From contig JACDOG010000006.1 of assembly GCA_017656305.1 (NCBI GenBank), forward strand, positions 62,001 through 126,000: DNA of 64,000 nucleotides. Direction: 5' to 3'. This stretch comes from Thermoanaerobacteraceae bacterium (GTDB lineage: Bacteria > Bacillota > JADQBR01). Every line of letters begins with the position of its first letter. Positions within the stretch are counted from its first letter, which is position 1. The notes under the pieces are model-generated. The model was not told where the DNA came from. It did no database searches and saw only the letters and a program-made list of their open reading frames with translations. Both the position numbers and the translations under genes were made by a program. Below are positions 46,959-54,564 of the stretch, piece by piece.

Positions 46959-47777
46959 ATGTTGGATGACAGAAATTTTCAGGCAAGGCAGAACGGGGTA
47001 GAGCCTGGGCCGTGCCCGCCGGAGGGGTGTCCGCCGCCGACGGAGATAGTCTGCATCAAGACCAAGAAGGTGTACCAGGAGTGCAAGCAGCTGGAAACCG
47101 ATGAAGATGGCAAGGCGTTTGAGGTGGAGCTCAAAAACATCAAGGTTCCTGATGGAGCGGTGACCGTGGAATGCGTGCGCATCGACCCGTCCTTTAAAAG
47201 CTGCGACATGTGCAACCCTGGCAAAGAGTGCTGCTGCGAGATATTGCCGCCGGACCAGGTGAAATTTAATTTCCCGAAAAAAATTGAGTTTAGCATTACC
47301 GTTGAGTTCTTTGATAGCAGCGGCAACAGCCTGGGCTTCGGGACAGGGAAGGCTAAACTTGATAAGCTGCCCAAAAGCAAGATAGTACGCCTGTCCCGCG
47401 CGGGAGAGCCGCGCATGCAGTGTGAGGTGGATATGTTCTTTGACTGTTTGCTGTGCTTCCTGAAACCGGGTGATGGTTCGAATGATGATGATAATGATAA
47501 TGATGATGATAATGATTCGAAAGGTTATGATTCGAAAGATGATGATTTGAAAGATGATGTTTCGAAAGGTAATGATTCGAATGATGATGATTCGAAAGCG
47601 AAAGTACACTGCTGTATCAACGTGCTGCTGGTTTTCAAGCTGTTTGCTGAGGTACAGTTGATGGTGCCGGCATACGGCTTCTGCCCGCAGCCGCCCGAGT
47701 GCGAGGACCAGGTGTTAGGTGAGTGTCCGCCGGCGGTGCAGACCTGGCCGCCTTACCCGCCGCAGCTGTTGAAGTAG
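46959..47777 (+). CDS. cysteine-rich protein, tandem paralogue 2 with acidic repeat insert (272 aa)
   Basis: ATG 46959 follows AAAGGAGGAGG. It is nearly identical to paralogue 1 from its residue 8 onward, with the same 18 cysteines. The first residues differ (MLDDRNF in place of MSKKFFKSF). An insert of about 45 residues follows FDCLLCFLKPGDG: an Asp/Asn-rich run and then six pentapeptides of the type x-Asp-Ser-Lys-x, before the shared C-terminus resumes at KVHCCINVLL. The family is not recognised. Upstream, 46696-46958 holds small inverted repeats but no gene. Confidence 0.8.
   Translation: MLDDRNFQARQNGVEPGPCPPEGCPPPTEIVCIKTKKVYQECKQLETDEDGKAFEVELKNIKVPDGAVTVECVRIDPSFKSCDMCNPGKECCCEILPPDQVKFNFPKKIEFSITVEFFDSSGNSLGFGTGKAKLDKLPKSKIVRLSRAGEPRMQCEVDMFFDCLLCFLKPGDGSNDDDNDNDDDNDSKGYDSKDDDLKDDVSKGNDSNDDDSKAKVHCCINVLLVFKLFAEVQLMVPAYGFCPQPPECEDQVLGECPPAVQTWPPYPPQLLK
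46980..47447 (+). repeat. duplicated block, copy B (468 bp)
   Basis: Counterpart of 46024-46491 at an offset of 956 bp. A second shared block covers the 3' ends of the two genes (from the codons for KVHCCINVLL on). Confidence 0.9.
47511..47600 (+). repeat. six tandem 15-bp units encoding x-D-S-K-x
   Basis: Exactly six 15-bp units with core GATTCGAAA, encoding NDSKG, YDSKD, DDLKD, DVSKG, NDSND and DDSKA. They are preceded by 36 bases of GAT/AAT codons. In-frame units allow length change without frameshift. Confidence 0.9.
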
Positions 47778-47800
47778 GAACAATAGCAACGTAAATATGA

Positions 47801-47835
47801 AAAAGACCGGTACCCGTTCGGGTAGCGGTCTTTAA
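47801..47835. terminator. bidirectional terminator
   Basis: An extended stem AAAGACCG-TACCC / GGGTA-CGGTCTTT lies between the convergent cysteine-rich gene and the CAP gene; it is A-rich at the left and T-rich at the right, so it can work in both directions. Confidence 0.85.
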
Positions 47836-47838
47836 AAT

Positions 47839-48597
47839 TTATCTTTGGACAAAGATTACCGTTACCATAATTCCGCCGCCTGGCCGCTTCTTGATTCCTA
47901 CTCCTGCATGGGTGTAAGAACGCAGTAGCAGGTGGGCCTGATGAATGGAGCTTCCCATGTACAGTTCCAGCGCCCGGTCAACTGTGGAGGTTTTTGCCAA
48001 AATGTCTCCGGCCATTCTGTACTTGACGCCGGCAGCATCCAGCATGTTGTTTACCCTGCCGTAGGTTGGTGACTTGTGCGCAAAATAGTTGTTGTCAATC
48101 ATATCCTGACTTTTCAGTCTGGCAATTTCTGTAATGGCCATATCCAGCTTGACGGCAGGAATACCTCTCCTGGTACGTTCCCTGTTGATCAGTTCCAGCA
48201 TACGCTGTTCTTGGGCAGTCAATCCAGCGCTGTTGTTGTCCGGTTTTTCTGGAGCCGGTTCGGGTGTTGGCTCGGGTGAGGCTGGTTGGCTGCCGTAATA
48301 TTTTTCATACCATGCTTTGCTTAACCAGCCGGTGCTTGTCCCGCTGTTCGGTTCGGATGTTTGCTCGTTTTGACCGGGAGTGTTATCCGGGGTCGGTTCC
48401 GGCTGCGGTGCCGGTTCGGGCTCCGGAGCCGGCTCAGGCTGTGGGGCAGGTTCCGGCGTTGGCTCGGGCTGCTGGGACTGGTAATACCGGGCATACCATT
48501 CTGGAGAGAGCCAGCCGATGGCAAATGCAGTACTGCTAAAACAGAACATTGTCAGAGTAACAACTAGAACAGTTACAAGTGATAATCTTGCTTTCAT
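47839..48597 (-). CDS. secreted CAP-domain protein with duplicated GWLSxxWYxxYY motif
   Basis: 252 residues. A signal peptide (1-26, ending SSTAFA) is followed by the first motif GWLSPEWYARYYQSQ (28-42), a Pro/Glu repeat linker (44-75), the second motif GWLSKAWYEKYYGSQ (90-104), another Pro/Glu linker, and a CAP (SCP/PR1-like, YkwD-type) domain from about 125 to the end. CAP residues seen include INRERTRRGIPAV, NNYFAHKSPTYGRV and the C-terminal HAGVGIKK. The protein should be outside the cell; relatives occur in sporulation and surface functions. ATG follows GAAGGGGG on the minus strand. Confidence 0.9.
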   Translation of the reverse strand: MKARLSLVTVLVVTLTMFCFSSTAFAIGWLSPEWYARYYQSQQPEPTPEPAPQPEPAPEPEPAPQPEPTPDNTPGQNEQTSEPNSGTSTGWLSKAWYEKYYGSQPASPEPTPEPAPEKPDNNSAGLTAQEQRMLELINRERTRRGIPAVKLDMAITEIARLKSQDMIDNNYFAHKSPTYGRVNNMLDAAGVKYRMAGDILAKTSTVDRALELYMGSSIHQAHLLLRSYTHAGVGIKKRPGGGIMVTVIFVQR

Positions 48598-48778
48598 GCT
48601 TGTCCCCCTTCAACATAGGTGTAGAAAGTGCATCTCATAGTTTATTATATCTAGTGAAGGGGACACAAACAAAACCAATCCCTGCTTTTCAAGAGGGATT
48701 GGGGTAAAATGACTCCTGCAATGTCGCCAGTACGGGGTCAAGGCAAAATTATCACCTGTGTGGGCAAATATGGCAATT

Positions 48779-50374
48779 TCATTCTGCCTTGAGAAAGGAA
48801 CTGACTATCTGTTTTACCAGGCCCGCATTTCTTTTGCCGGTTTCTGCGTCAGTATTGCGGCGCTCTTTTTCTTCCTCAATGTAATCGTGCAGCAAGGTTT
48901 TGTAACTATCCAACAGGTTTCTGAGCTTATCCAATTCTCCTGCCAGCTGCTGGATTTTCTGCTCCATTTCCTGCAGACGGCTGTTATTTTCGATGACCTG
49001 TTTGAGACTTTCTGCTTCAAGGGTGTCCAGTTTGTTATCCAGCTTGTCGCTGATGTTGGTGATAGCCCTGCTGTTAACGACTACCTTTTCTTCCAGGTGA
49101 CTCATAAACTGCTTGATACTGTCCAGTTCGGCTGCTGTATCGTTGATTTGCCTAGCCTGTTTCTTGACGGTGTCGCCTAGCTGCTGTGTCGTCAGCCGCA
49201 CGTCCTCCATGGCAAAGGTAAGTTTATACAGGCGGGTGTCAGACTGGACCTGCTGGAGATTTTTCGGGACCAGGGCTTTGGGATTATGCATTCTCAGCAA
49301 GGCCTTGCTGTCTTCCGTGGAGGTTTCTGGGGCCTCCGGTTCCTTTAGCGACCTGGTGGCGTAGGTATATGCTGCCAGCAGTACCAGCTGGGGACTGGTG
49401 GCGGAAAAGGTCCGCACCAGGTCTAACGGCTCCTGCTTCAACTTACTGCCCATTTGATAGTTGAGCTTCATAAAGTCCTTGAACTGACCTTCTTTTTCCG
49501 GATTGCTCCAGGTATCGCCCCAGTCTGAGGAGGTACTGTAGTAGATGCCGTCAATTTGCTGCCACATGGTAATCAGCCGGTTGTTGCTGTTGAGCAGGAT
49601 GGGTGAGAAGGCATTGGCCTGGGACGGCGAAACAACTTGTTCCTTGCCCCAGCCGCCGACCAACCAGCCTCCCGGGCGGAAACGCCGGTAGTATACCCGG
49701 AGATGCATGCCGTCCGATTTCAACCAGACCAGGTGCAGGTTGTTGTACCGGTCGGATAAAATGCAGGGGTCCAGTTTATTGCTTGACTGCTGTTTTGTCA
49801 GCAGGTACCTGTACTGCCAGCTGTTTGTGCTGGGGTCAAAAGCGTAGTGGCACAGCTGGTAGTTGTCGCCGTCAATTTCCTGGGCAACCAGGTGAATCCG
49901 GCCGTTGGTACCGGAGTTTATCACCGCGTTGCCGCAGGGTTCGCCGAGGGTGTTGATTATTGCTGGTTTCGACCACTGTCCTGCGTACTTATACTGGTGG
50001 ACAAGAACCTTTGCCTTTTCTGTTTTGGATAGATATGTTACGTGGACGCAGCCGGCGGATACGGCCAGCATGAGGTTGCTGGTGCTGTTGGGGTTGCGCG
50101 GAAACAGCTGGACTTCTTTTGACCAGCGGCTGCCGTCCCAGAAGCAGTAGTTAAATATCCCTGTACTATCCTCCGCGATTAAATGAATGGTATCGTTGTC
50201 TCCCAGTGCCAGTGAATACTCTTCCCGAAAATCGGTTACCAGCACTTCCTCATCCGACCAGACGGCGGTGTCTGGGTCGTACTTTTTGATACATAAATGT
50301 CCCCGGGCATTCTTGTATAAATTCCAGATAAAATCACCATGGGCAAAAGTCAGTAAGGGGTTGTGCGGAGCCAC
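48779..50374 (-). CDS. propeller-like N-terminal domain plus C-terminal coiled coil, hypothetical, 531 aa
   Basis: GTG 50374 starts directly after the stop of the upstream gene, with AAGGAGG inside that gene's last codons, so translation is coupled. Residues 1-300 contain repeated strand patterns with Trp and Asp (LYKNARGHLCIKKYDPDTAVW, truncated here; WDGSRWSKEVQLF; LHLVWLKSDG; SSDWGDTWSNP), resembling sialidase/BNR-type beta-propellers. Residues about 395-505 are a long coiled coil (LDKLRNLLDSYKTLLHDYIE and heptads before it). No signal peptide or membrane segment is seen. Function is unknown; it could be a spore-associated or structural protein. Confidence 0.75.
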   Translation of the reverse strand: MAPHNPLLTFAHGDFIWNLYKNARGHLCIKKYDPDTAVWSDEEVLVTDFREEYSLALGDNDTIHLIAEDSTGIFNYCFWDGSRWSKEVQLFPRNPNSTSNLMLAVSAGCVHVTYLSKTEKAKVLVHQYKYAGQWSKPAIINTLGEPCGNAVINSGTNGRIHLVAQEIDGDNYQLCHYAFDPSTNSWQYRYLLTKQQSSNKLDPCILSDRYNNLHLVWLKSDGMHLRVYYRRFRPGGWLVGGWGKEQVVSPSQANAFSPILLNSNNRLITMWQQIDGIYYSTSSDWGDTWSNPEKEGQFKDFMKLNYQMGSKLKQEPLDLVRTFSATSPQLVLLAAYTYATRSLKEPEAPETSTEDSKALLRMHNPKALVPKNLQQVQSDTRLYKLTFAMEDVRLTTQQLGDTVKKQARQINDTAAELDSIKQFMSHLEEKVVVNSRAITNISDKLDNKLDTLEAESLKQVIENNSRLQEMEQKIQQLAGELDKLRNLLDSYKTLLHDYIEEEKERRNTDAETGKRNAGLVKQIVSSFLKAE

Positions 50375-50695
50375 TTATTTAACCTCCTTTTGCTTGCTGT
50401 CCGCTATTTCCTTCGCGACGGACCGGATACATTCCTCGGGCGGCCATGAGTAGTTGCATTCCTTGTCGCATTTGAGACACTGGCGCAGGATTGAAGGTTT
50501 GGTCCAGTAACCGGACTTGGTGGCATTAAATGCTGAGCGAGCCTTGCCTTTGGCAGTCTTTGGTCCCGTACTTTTGAGGGCATTTTGGGCACTGCGCTGT
50601 TTACCTTCTGCTGTTCGGGGGCCGGTGGATTTTTTGGCGTTGCGCCGGTTGGCTTCCAGCTTTGCCTTGGATATGGGTTTCTTTTTTTTAGTCAT
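50375..50695 (-). CDS. small basic protein with repeated NAxKSTGPxTAxGKxRSA motif, 106 aa
   Basis: ATG at 50695 lies downstream of GGGGAGG. The N-terminal half is Lys-rich and contains two tandem copies of a motif of about 19 residues, NAKKSTGPRTAEGKQRSAQ and NALKSTGPKTAKGKARSAF, then a third start NATKSG. The C-terminal half has four cysteines in C-x2-C-x3-C and a later C (CLKCDKECNYSWPPEEC), possibly a zinc site. The motif is seen in many uncharacterised bacterial proteins; nucleic-acid binding is plausible from charge. It is coupled to the gene downstream. Confidence 0.75.
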   Translation of the reverse strand: MTKKKKPISKAKLEANRRNAKKSTGPRTAEGKQRSAQNALKSTGPKTAKGKARSAFNATKSGYWTKPSILRQCLKCDKECNYSWPPEECIRSVAKEIADSKQKEVK

Positions 50696-50946
50696 TATTT
50701 TTTCTATCCTCCCCAATCTATTATTGAAGCTAGGACATTTGGCTACGATTCTTGCAAAAATACTGAGGTATAGTCAGTATAGTTTGCTACCGGGGATAAT
50801 GTGACAGAAAAAGCCCATCATCTCCCTGGTAAATTATGGCAGAAAAAACTCCCCGGGCGGAGAGAGAAGTTTTTGGCAACAGATAAATTGACGCAATGGT
50901 AAATAACAAAAAAAGTCCTGTTTACAGGCTTAAGGGGGTTGAGGCA

Positions 50947-51154
50947 ATGCACGAAGATCATGGCAGGGCAGGATGTGAAGAATGTCAAATCTGCGGGAAA
51001 AAGGAAGCAAAACTGGTCTGCACCTATGTGCTGGATGAGAAGGGCAATAAGAAGACAGATTGTTAGTGCGTCTGTGACGCGTGCCGCGAAAAACTGGAGA
51101 AAGGTGTGCACGAGTTCTATGGAAATGATAGCCGACATGGAAAAACGGCAGTAA
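50947..51154 (+). pseudogene. small zinc-finger-like gene interrupted by in-frame TAG
   Basis: ATG 50947 opens a frame with cysteine knuckles (CEECQICGKKEAKLVC, then KKTDC) that stops at TAG 51064-51066. The same frame continues with CVCDACREKLEKGVHEFYG, which is clearly the rest of the zinc-binding domain, and would then run into the terminator. The stop at 51152-51154 lies in another frame and gives a natural end (ADMEKRQ). So the locus looks like a gene with a nonsense mutation plus a frameshift. A 39-residue product is still possible. Confidence 0.55.
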
Positions 51155-51199
51155 AAGGTAGGTCGCCGGCAAATTTCTGGGACCTACCTTCTTTTTTTT
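51155..51199 (+). terminator. rho-independent terminator
   Basis: AAGGTAGGTC (51155-51164) and GACCTACCTT (51181-51190) form a 10-bp stem, followed by eight T. Confidence 0.9.
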
Positions 51200-51225
51200 A
51201 GTATCTGAAGCAAGTCCAGATGAAT

Positions 51226-51720
51226 TTAGCCATCGATGCGCTTCAGCTTCTGTGTGAGACGCAGAAATTCCTCCTTATCATTGTTATCCAGAGCCGCATC
51301 TATTTCCTGCATTATTTCCTCACGGGCCAGCTTTTGCCAAATGGCCTGCAGGCTTTTTACCATTTCGTCGTTTACTTCACTGTCCTCAGCCACCAGTTCC
51401 GGAATGGCTGGCCGCTCGGGATAGGACAGGCAGAGATACAATTTCTTTTTTTCCGGCAAATGAAGCAAGGCTTCGAAGGCGTCTTCCGGGTCGCTGTAAT
51501 AGAGGCCGTTAACACGGCAGATAAACGGGAAGGTAGAAGTACCCCTGGCCGAGACCAGAATGGAATTTTTCTTACCGAAAATATCATTAACAAATACTAC
51601 CTGGTTCAGCAGGTGCGGGGTACGGCTTAAATTTAACAGTAGCCTGGCGGCTTTGGCCTTCTTGAGGCGAAAGTTAAGGAACCAGTGAATATAGTCTTTT
51701 TTCTGTTTTACCGAATTCAT
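51226..51720 (-). CDS. YpiB-like protein (UPF0302) with IDEAL domain
   Basis: A 164-residue protein. The N-terminal part has the YpiB pattern KKDYIHWFLNFRLKKAKAAR and NQVVFVND, followed by a beta-rich domain (FICRVNGLYYSDPEDAFEAL). The C-terminus carries an IDEAL-type motif (IDAALDNNDKEEFLRLTQKL). ATG 51720 follows AAGGTGG. In B. subtilis ypiB is next to the menaquinol:cytochrome c oxidoreductase genes; here it diverges from a cytochrome gene, which may be coincidence. Function is unknown. Confidence 0.75.
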   Translation of the reverse strand: MNSVKQKKDYIHWFLNFRLKKAKAARLLLNLSRTPHLLNQVVFVNDIFGKKNSILVSARGTSTFPFICRVNGLYYSDPEDAFEALLHLPEKKKLYLCLSYPERPAIPELVAEDSEVNDEMVKSLQAIWQKLAREEIMQEIDAALDNNDKEEFLRLTQKLKRIDG

Positions 51721-51871
51721 CTTGAGCCCACCTTTTTCTGTTTCCAAGGAGATATGTATCAACCTACTTTATTAGAGGCAAATTGGCGTTTTCCTTTCGG
51801 TAATGATTGGTATGATAGTATAGGCCTAACAGCGGCTGCCCATAATAAATTAGTAGAAAGGAGGCAGAATA

Positions 51872-53248
51872 TTGATTGAAAGAAAAATAGGTTTTATGGC
51901 GCTTATCTTGTTTCTGGCAGCCTTGGCCGTACCGGTAATTGCCCTAGCGCAGGAGCCAGGTGCTGCGGGCAGTACTGTCAGCAGCAAGGTGCAAATTGCC
52001 CAGGCTGCCGAGCAGGGTGAAACGGACTGCCTGCAGTGTCACGAAACCCGCATTTCCGCTATTTACCGGGAATGGAAGGAAAGCAGGCATGCCGACGCGG
52101 GAGTGGGGTGCGACAGCTGTCACCGGGTGCAGCAGGGTGACCCGGGGGCGGTAAAGCATTTTGATGGCAGCTATATTACTCCCGTGGTGTCACCCAAGGT
52201 GTGTGCCCGGTGCCATGAAAAGGAAGTGACAGAGTTTAACCAGAGCCTGCACGTGCAGGCGGCAACCTTTGTCAAGGATTTTACCGCCGGGAAGCCGGAA
52301 GAGGACGACGTGTTGGGCTATAAGGTGGAAGGGCTCACGGCGCCCATCAGGGGTTGCGAACAGTGCCACGGTACCAAGGTGGAGATGAGTAAGGACGGGA
52401 AGCTTAAGCCCCTGACTTGGCCCAACATCGGTGTGGGTAGGATCAATCCCGACGGCAGCAAAGGCAGTTGCAGCGTCTGCCACACGCGGCATGCTTTTTC
52501 TGTGGAAGAGGCTCGCAGGCCGGAAAACTGCGGCACCTGCCACCTGGGTCCCGACCATCCTCAGGAGGAAATATATTTTGAATCCAAACACGGGAAGATA
52601 TACCAGGCGGAAGGCGACACCTGGAACTGGGATGCACCGGCAGAGGAGTGGGACCTGGATGATTTCCGGGCACCCACCTGCGCCACCTGTCACATGTCCG
52701 GTCTGGGTGATAACGAGGTGACCCACAATGTCAGCGACCGGCTGTCTTGGGAGCTGGAACGGCCGTTAACCGAGAAAACGAAAAACTGGCAGGAGAAACG
52801 GCAGAAAATGCAGGCGGTCTGTAAGGAGTGCCACTCCACTTCCTGGGTGGAAAACTTTTACGTGCAGGCCGATGAAGCTGTGAAACTGTATAACGAGCGG
52901 TACTATAACCCCTCTGTTGAACTGTACGAATCGCTCAAGGCGCAAAACCTGATCAGCAAGGACAAGTTTGACGAGCCCATTGATTTTCTCTTTTTTGAAC
53001 TGTGGCATCACGAGGGGCGCCGGGCCCGCATGGGTGCTTTCATGAACGGACCGGACTACGTGCAGTGGCACGGGTTTTATGACCTGGCGAAAACGAAAAT
53101 GGAACTGAAAAACATGGCTGAAGAAATCAAGGGGATGCACACCGGCACTACTACCGTGTCCAAGGTGACGGCCAACATCTCCTGGGTGGCCCTGGCCGTT
53201 GCGGTGCTGGCCCTGCTGGCCGGTGGCGTGGCCCTGCTTCGTAAATGA
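51872..53248 (+). CDS. octaheme c-type cytochrome, hydroxylamine oxidoreductase-like, membrane-anchored
   Basis: 458 residues from TTG 51872 (AAAGGAGG 7 bases upstream). A signal peptide (about 1-26) is followed by exactly eight CxxCH heme-binding motifs at residues 53, 80, 111, 162, 200, 220, 270 and 317. A region after the last heme, WHHEGRRARMGAFMNGPDY to QWHG (378-400), resembles the conserved C-terminal part of HAO-family octaheme proteins. A C-terminal membrane helix (about 436-455) with a short basic tail anchors it on the outer face of the membrane. It could reduce nitrite or another nitrogen or sulfur compound, or pass electrons outward. It is transcribed alone; no NrfH/NapC-type quinol partner is adjacent. 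Confidence 0.88.
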   Translation: MIERKIGFMALILFLAALAVPVIALAQEPGAAGSTVSSKVQIAQAAEQGETDCLQCHETRISAIYREWKESRHADAGVGCDSCHRVQQGDPGAVKHFDGSYITPVVSPKVCARCHEKEVTEFNQSLHVQAATFVKDFTAGKPEEDDVLGYKVEGLTAPIRGCEQCHGTKVEMSKDGKLKPLTWPNIGVGRINPDGSKGSCSVCHTRHAFSVEEARRPENCGTCHLGPDHPQEEIYFESKHGKIYQAEGDTWNWDAPAEEWDLDDFRAPTCATCHMSGLGDNEVTHNVSDRLSWELERPLTEKTKNWQEKRQKMQAVCKECHSTSWVENFYVQADEAVKLYNERYYNPSVELYESLKAQNLISKDKFDEPIDFLFFELWHHEGRRARMGAFMNGPDYVQWHGFYDLAKTKMELKNMAEEIKGMHTGTTTVSKVTANISWVALAVAVLALLAGGVALLRK

Positions 53249-53283
53249 CCTGCGTAACGTCTTTACTCAAAGGACTGACTGTG

Positions 53284-53317
53284 AAGGTTGAGGGGAAGCT
53301 TTTCCTCAACCTTTTTT
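53284..53317 (+). terminator. rho-independent terminator of the octaheme cytochrome gene
   Basis: AAGGTTGAGG (53284-53293) / CCTCAACCTT (53304-53313) then T run. Between here and 53560 the DNA is AT-rich and holds no gene I can support. Confidence 0.92.
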
Positions 53318-53560
53318 ATATCTGAATGTACCACCAAAAATTTCCGGTGCGCGGATTGGAAAGAGTGCAGACTCCGAATTTACCAGATAAGTTTTTTGGG
53401 CTTAAAAAACAACTTTTATTGAAAATGAATTGGTTATAAACGAGTCTAAGGTTATTTCTTTGTTAAATTTCTTGGCTAATCGAACAAGCTCTTAAAGGGA
53501 AAAACTTGCGGAGGGCGAATGTTCAATGTAGTACGGAAAAAGTACGAGGGGTGAGTAACT

Positions 53561-54547
53561 GTGGATATAAGACGGCAGACGGAGCAGTGGGAGAGGCAGC
53601 ACCTGTCACCGCTGGCCGCCTTTAGCGATGCCACCAGGGGACGGCAGCGGGAGGAAGAACCCTGCCCGGTACGGACAGCCTTTCAGCGGGACAGGGACCG
53701 CATTATTCACGCCAAGGCGTTCAGGCGCCTGAAACACAAGACCCAGGTATTTATTGCTCCGGAAGGAGACCATTTTCGCACCAGGTTAACTCACACCCTG
53801 GAAGTGGCCCAGATAGCCCGAACTATTGCCAGAGCACTGCGGCTGAACGAGGACCTGACGGAAGCCATTGCCCTGGGGCATGATTTAGGGCATACTCCTT
53901 TTGGACATGCAGGAGAAAAAGCACTTAATGAAGTCTATCCTGACGGCTTTAAACACAACCATCAGAGTTTGCGGGTAGTGGAGGAGTTGGAGCAGGGTAC
54001 CGGTTTAAATTTAACCTGGGAGGTACGTGATGGCATTCTGCGGCATACCGGCACGGAACTGCCGAAAACACTGGAAGGGCAGATTGTGAGAATAGCGGAC
54101 CGCATCGCCTATATTAACCATGATATTGACGACGCGGTGCGGGCAGGGGTGATTACTGAAGAGCAACTTCCGCAAAACTGTATCAGGATACTGGGGAGGC
54201 ACCGCCGGGAGCGCATCAATACCATGGTTATGGACATGATTCAGAGCAGCTGGAACAAGGAGCGCATTTCCATGAGTGAAGAGGTATGGAGCGCTATGGA
54301 CGAGCTGCGCGACTTTTTGTTTGCCAACGTCTACATTGGGTCCAGTGCCAAGACGGAAGAGCATAAAGCTATTCGCCTGGTCAAGGATATATATAATTTT
54401 TATGTGGAGCACCCGGAGTACCTGCCTCCGGGCTGGGAGAACGGCGGGGTGGAACGGGCTGCGTGCGATTACATTGCAGGTATGACCGACCGGTTTGCCA
54501 TCAACCAGTACCAGGAACTGTTTGTACCTAAGGCATATCATCTGTAA
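53561..54547 (+). CDS. dgt: deoxyguanosinetriphosphate triphosphohydrolase-like protein
   Basis: HD-domain dNTP triphosphohydrolase, removing triphosphate from dNTPs and so tuning the dNTP pool. GTG 53561 follows GAGGGGTGAG. The HD motifs are complete: RTRLTHTLEVAQIARTIARA and ALGHDLGHTPFGHAGE (metal-binding H and D). 328 residues matches the short (type 2) family. Upstream of dnaG-rpoD, a common Clostridia arrangement. Confidence 0.94.
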   Translation: MDIRRQTEQWERQHLSPLAAFSDATRGRQREEEPCPVRTAFQRDRDRIIHAKAFRRLKHKTQVFIAPEGDHFRTRLTHTLEVAQIARTIARALRLNEDLTEAIALGHDLGHTPFGHAGEKALNEVYPDGFKHNHQSLRVVEELEQGTGLNLTWEVRDGILRHTGTELPKTLEGQIVRIADRIAYINHDIDDAVRAGVITEEQLPQNCIRILGRHRRERINTMVMDMIQSSWNKERISMSEEVWSAMDELRDFLFANVYIGSSAKTEEHKAIRLVKDIYNFYVEHPEYLPPGWENGGVERAACDYIAGMTDRFAINQYQELFVPKAYHL

Positions 54548-54564
54548 AACGATTAAGCCAAAAA

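Noticed and set aside
47475-47600. Repeat array as a CRISPR
   Set aside because: Units are 15 bp, contiguous, without spacers, and in frame with a coding sequence; no cas gene is nearby.
45894-47609. Long minus-strand frames antisense to both cysteine-rich genes
   Set aside because: They are mirror shadows of the duplicated genes. They lack ribosome-binding sites and normal protein composition, and they are shared by both copies only because the DNA is duplicated.
51064-51066. TAG as pyrrolysine codon
   Set aside because: TAG ends many intact genes in this window, no PYLIS-like structure or pyl gene was seen, and a later frame change suggests decay. It is kept only as a low-probability idea in the finding.
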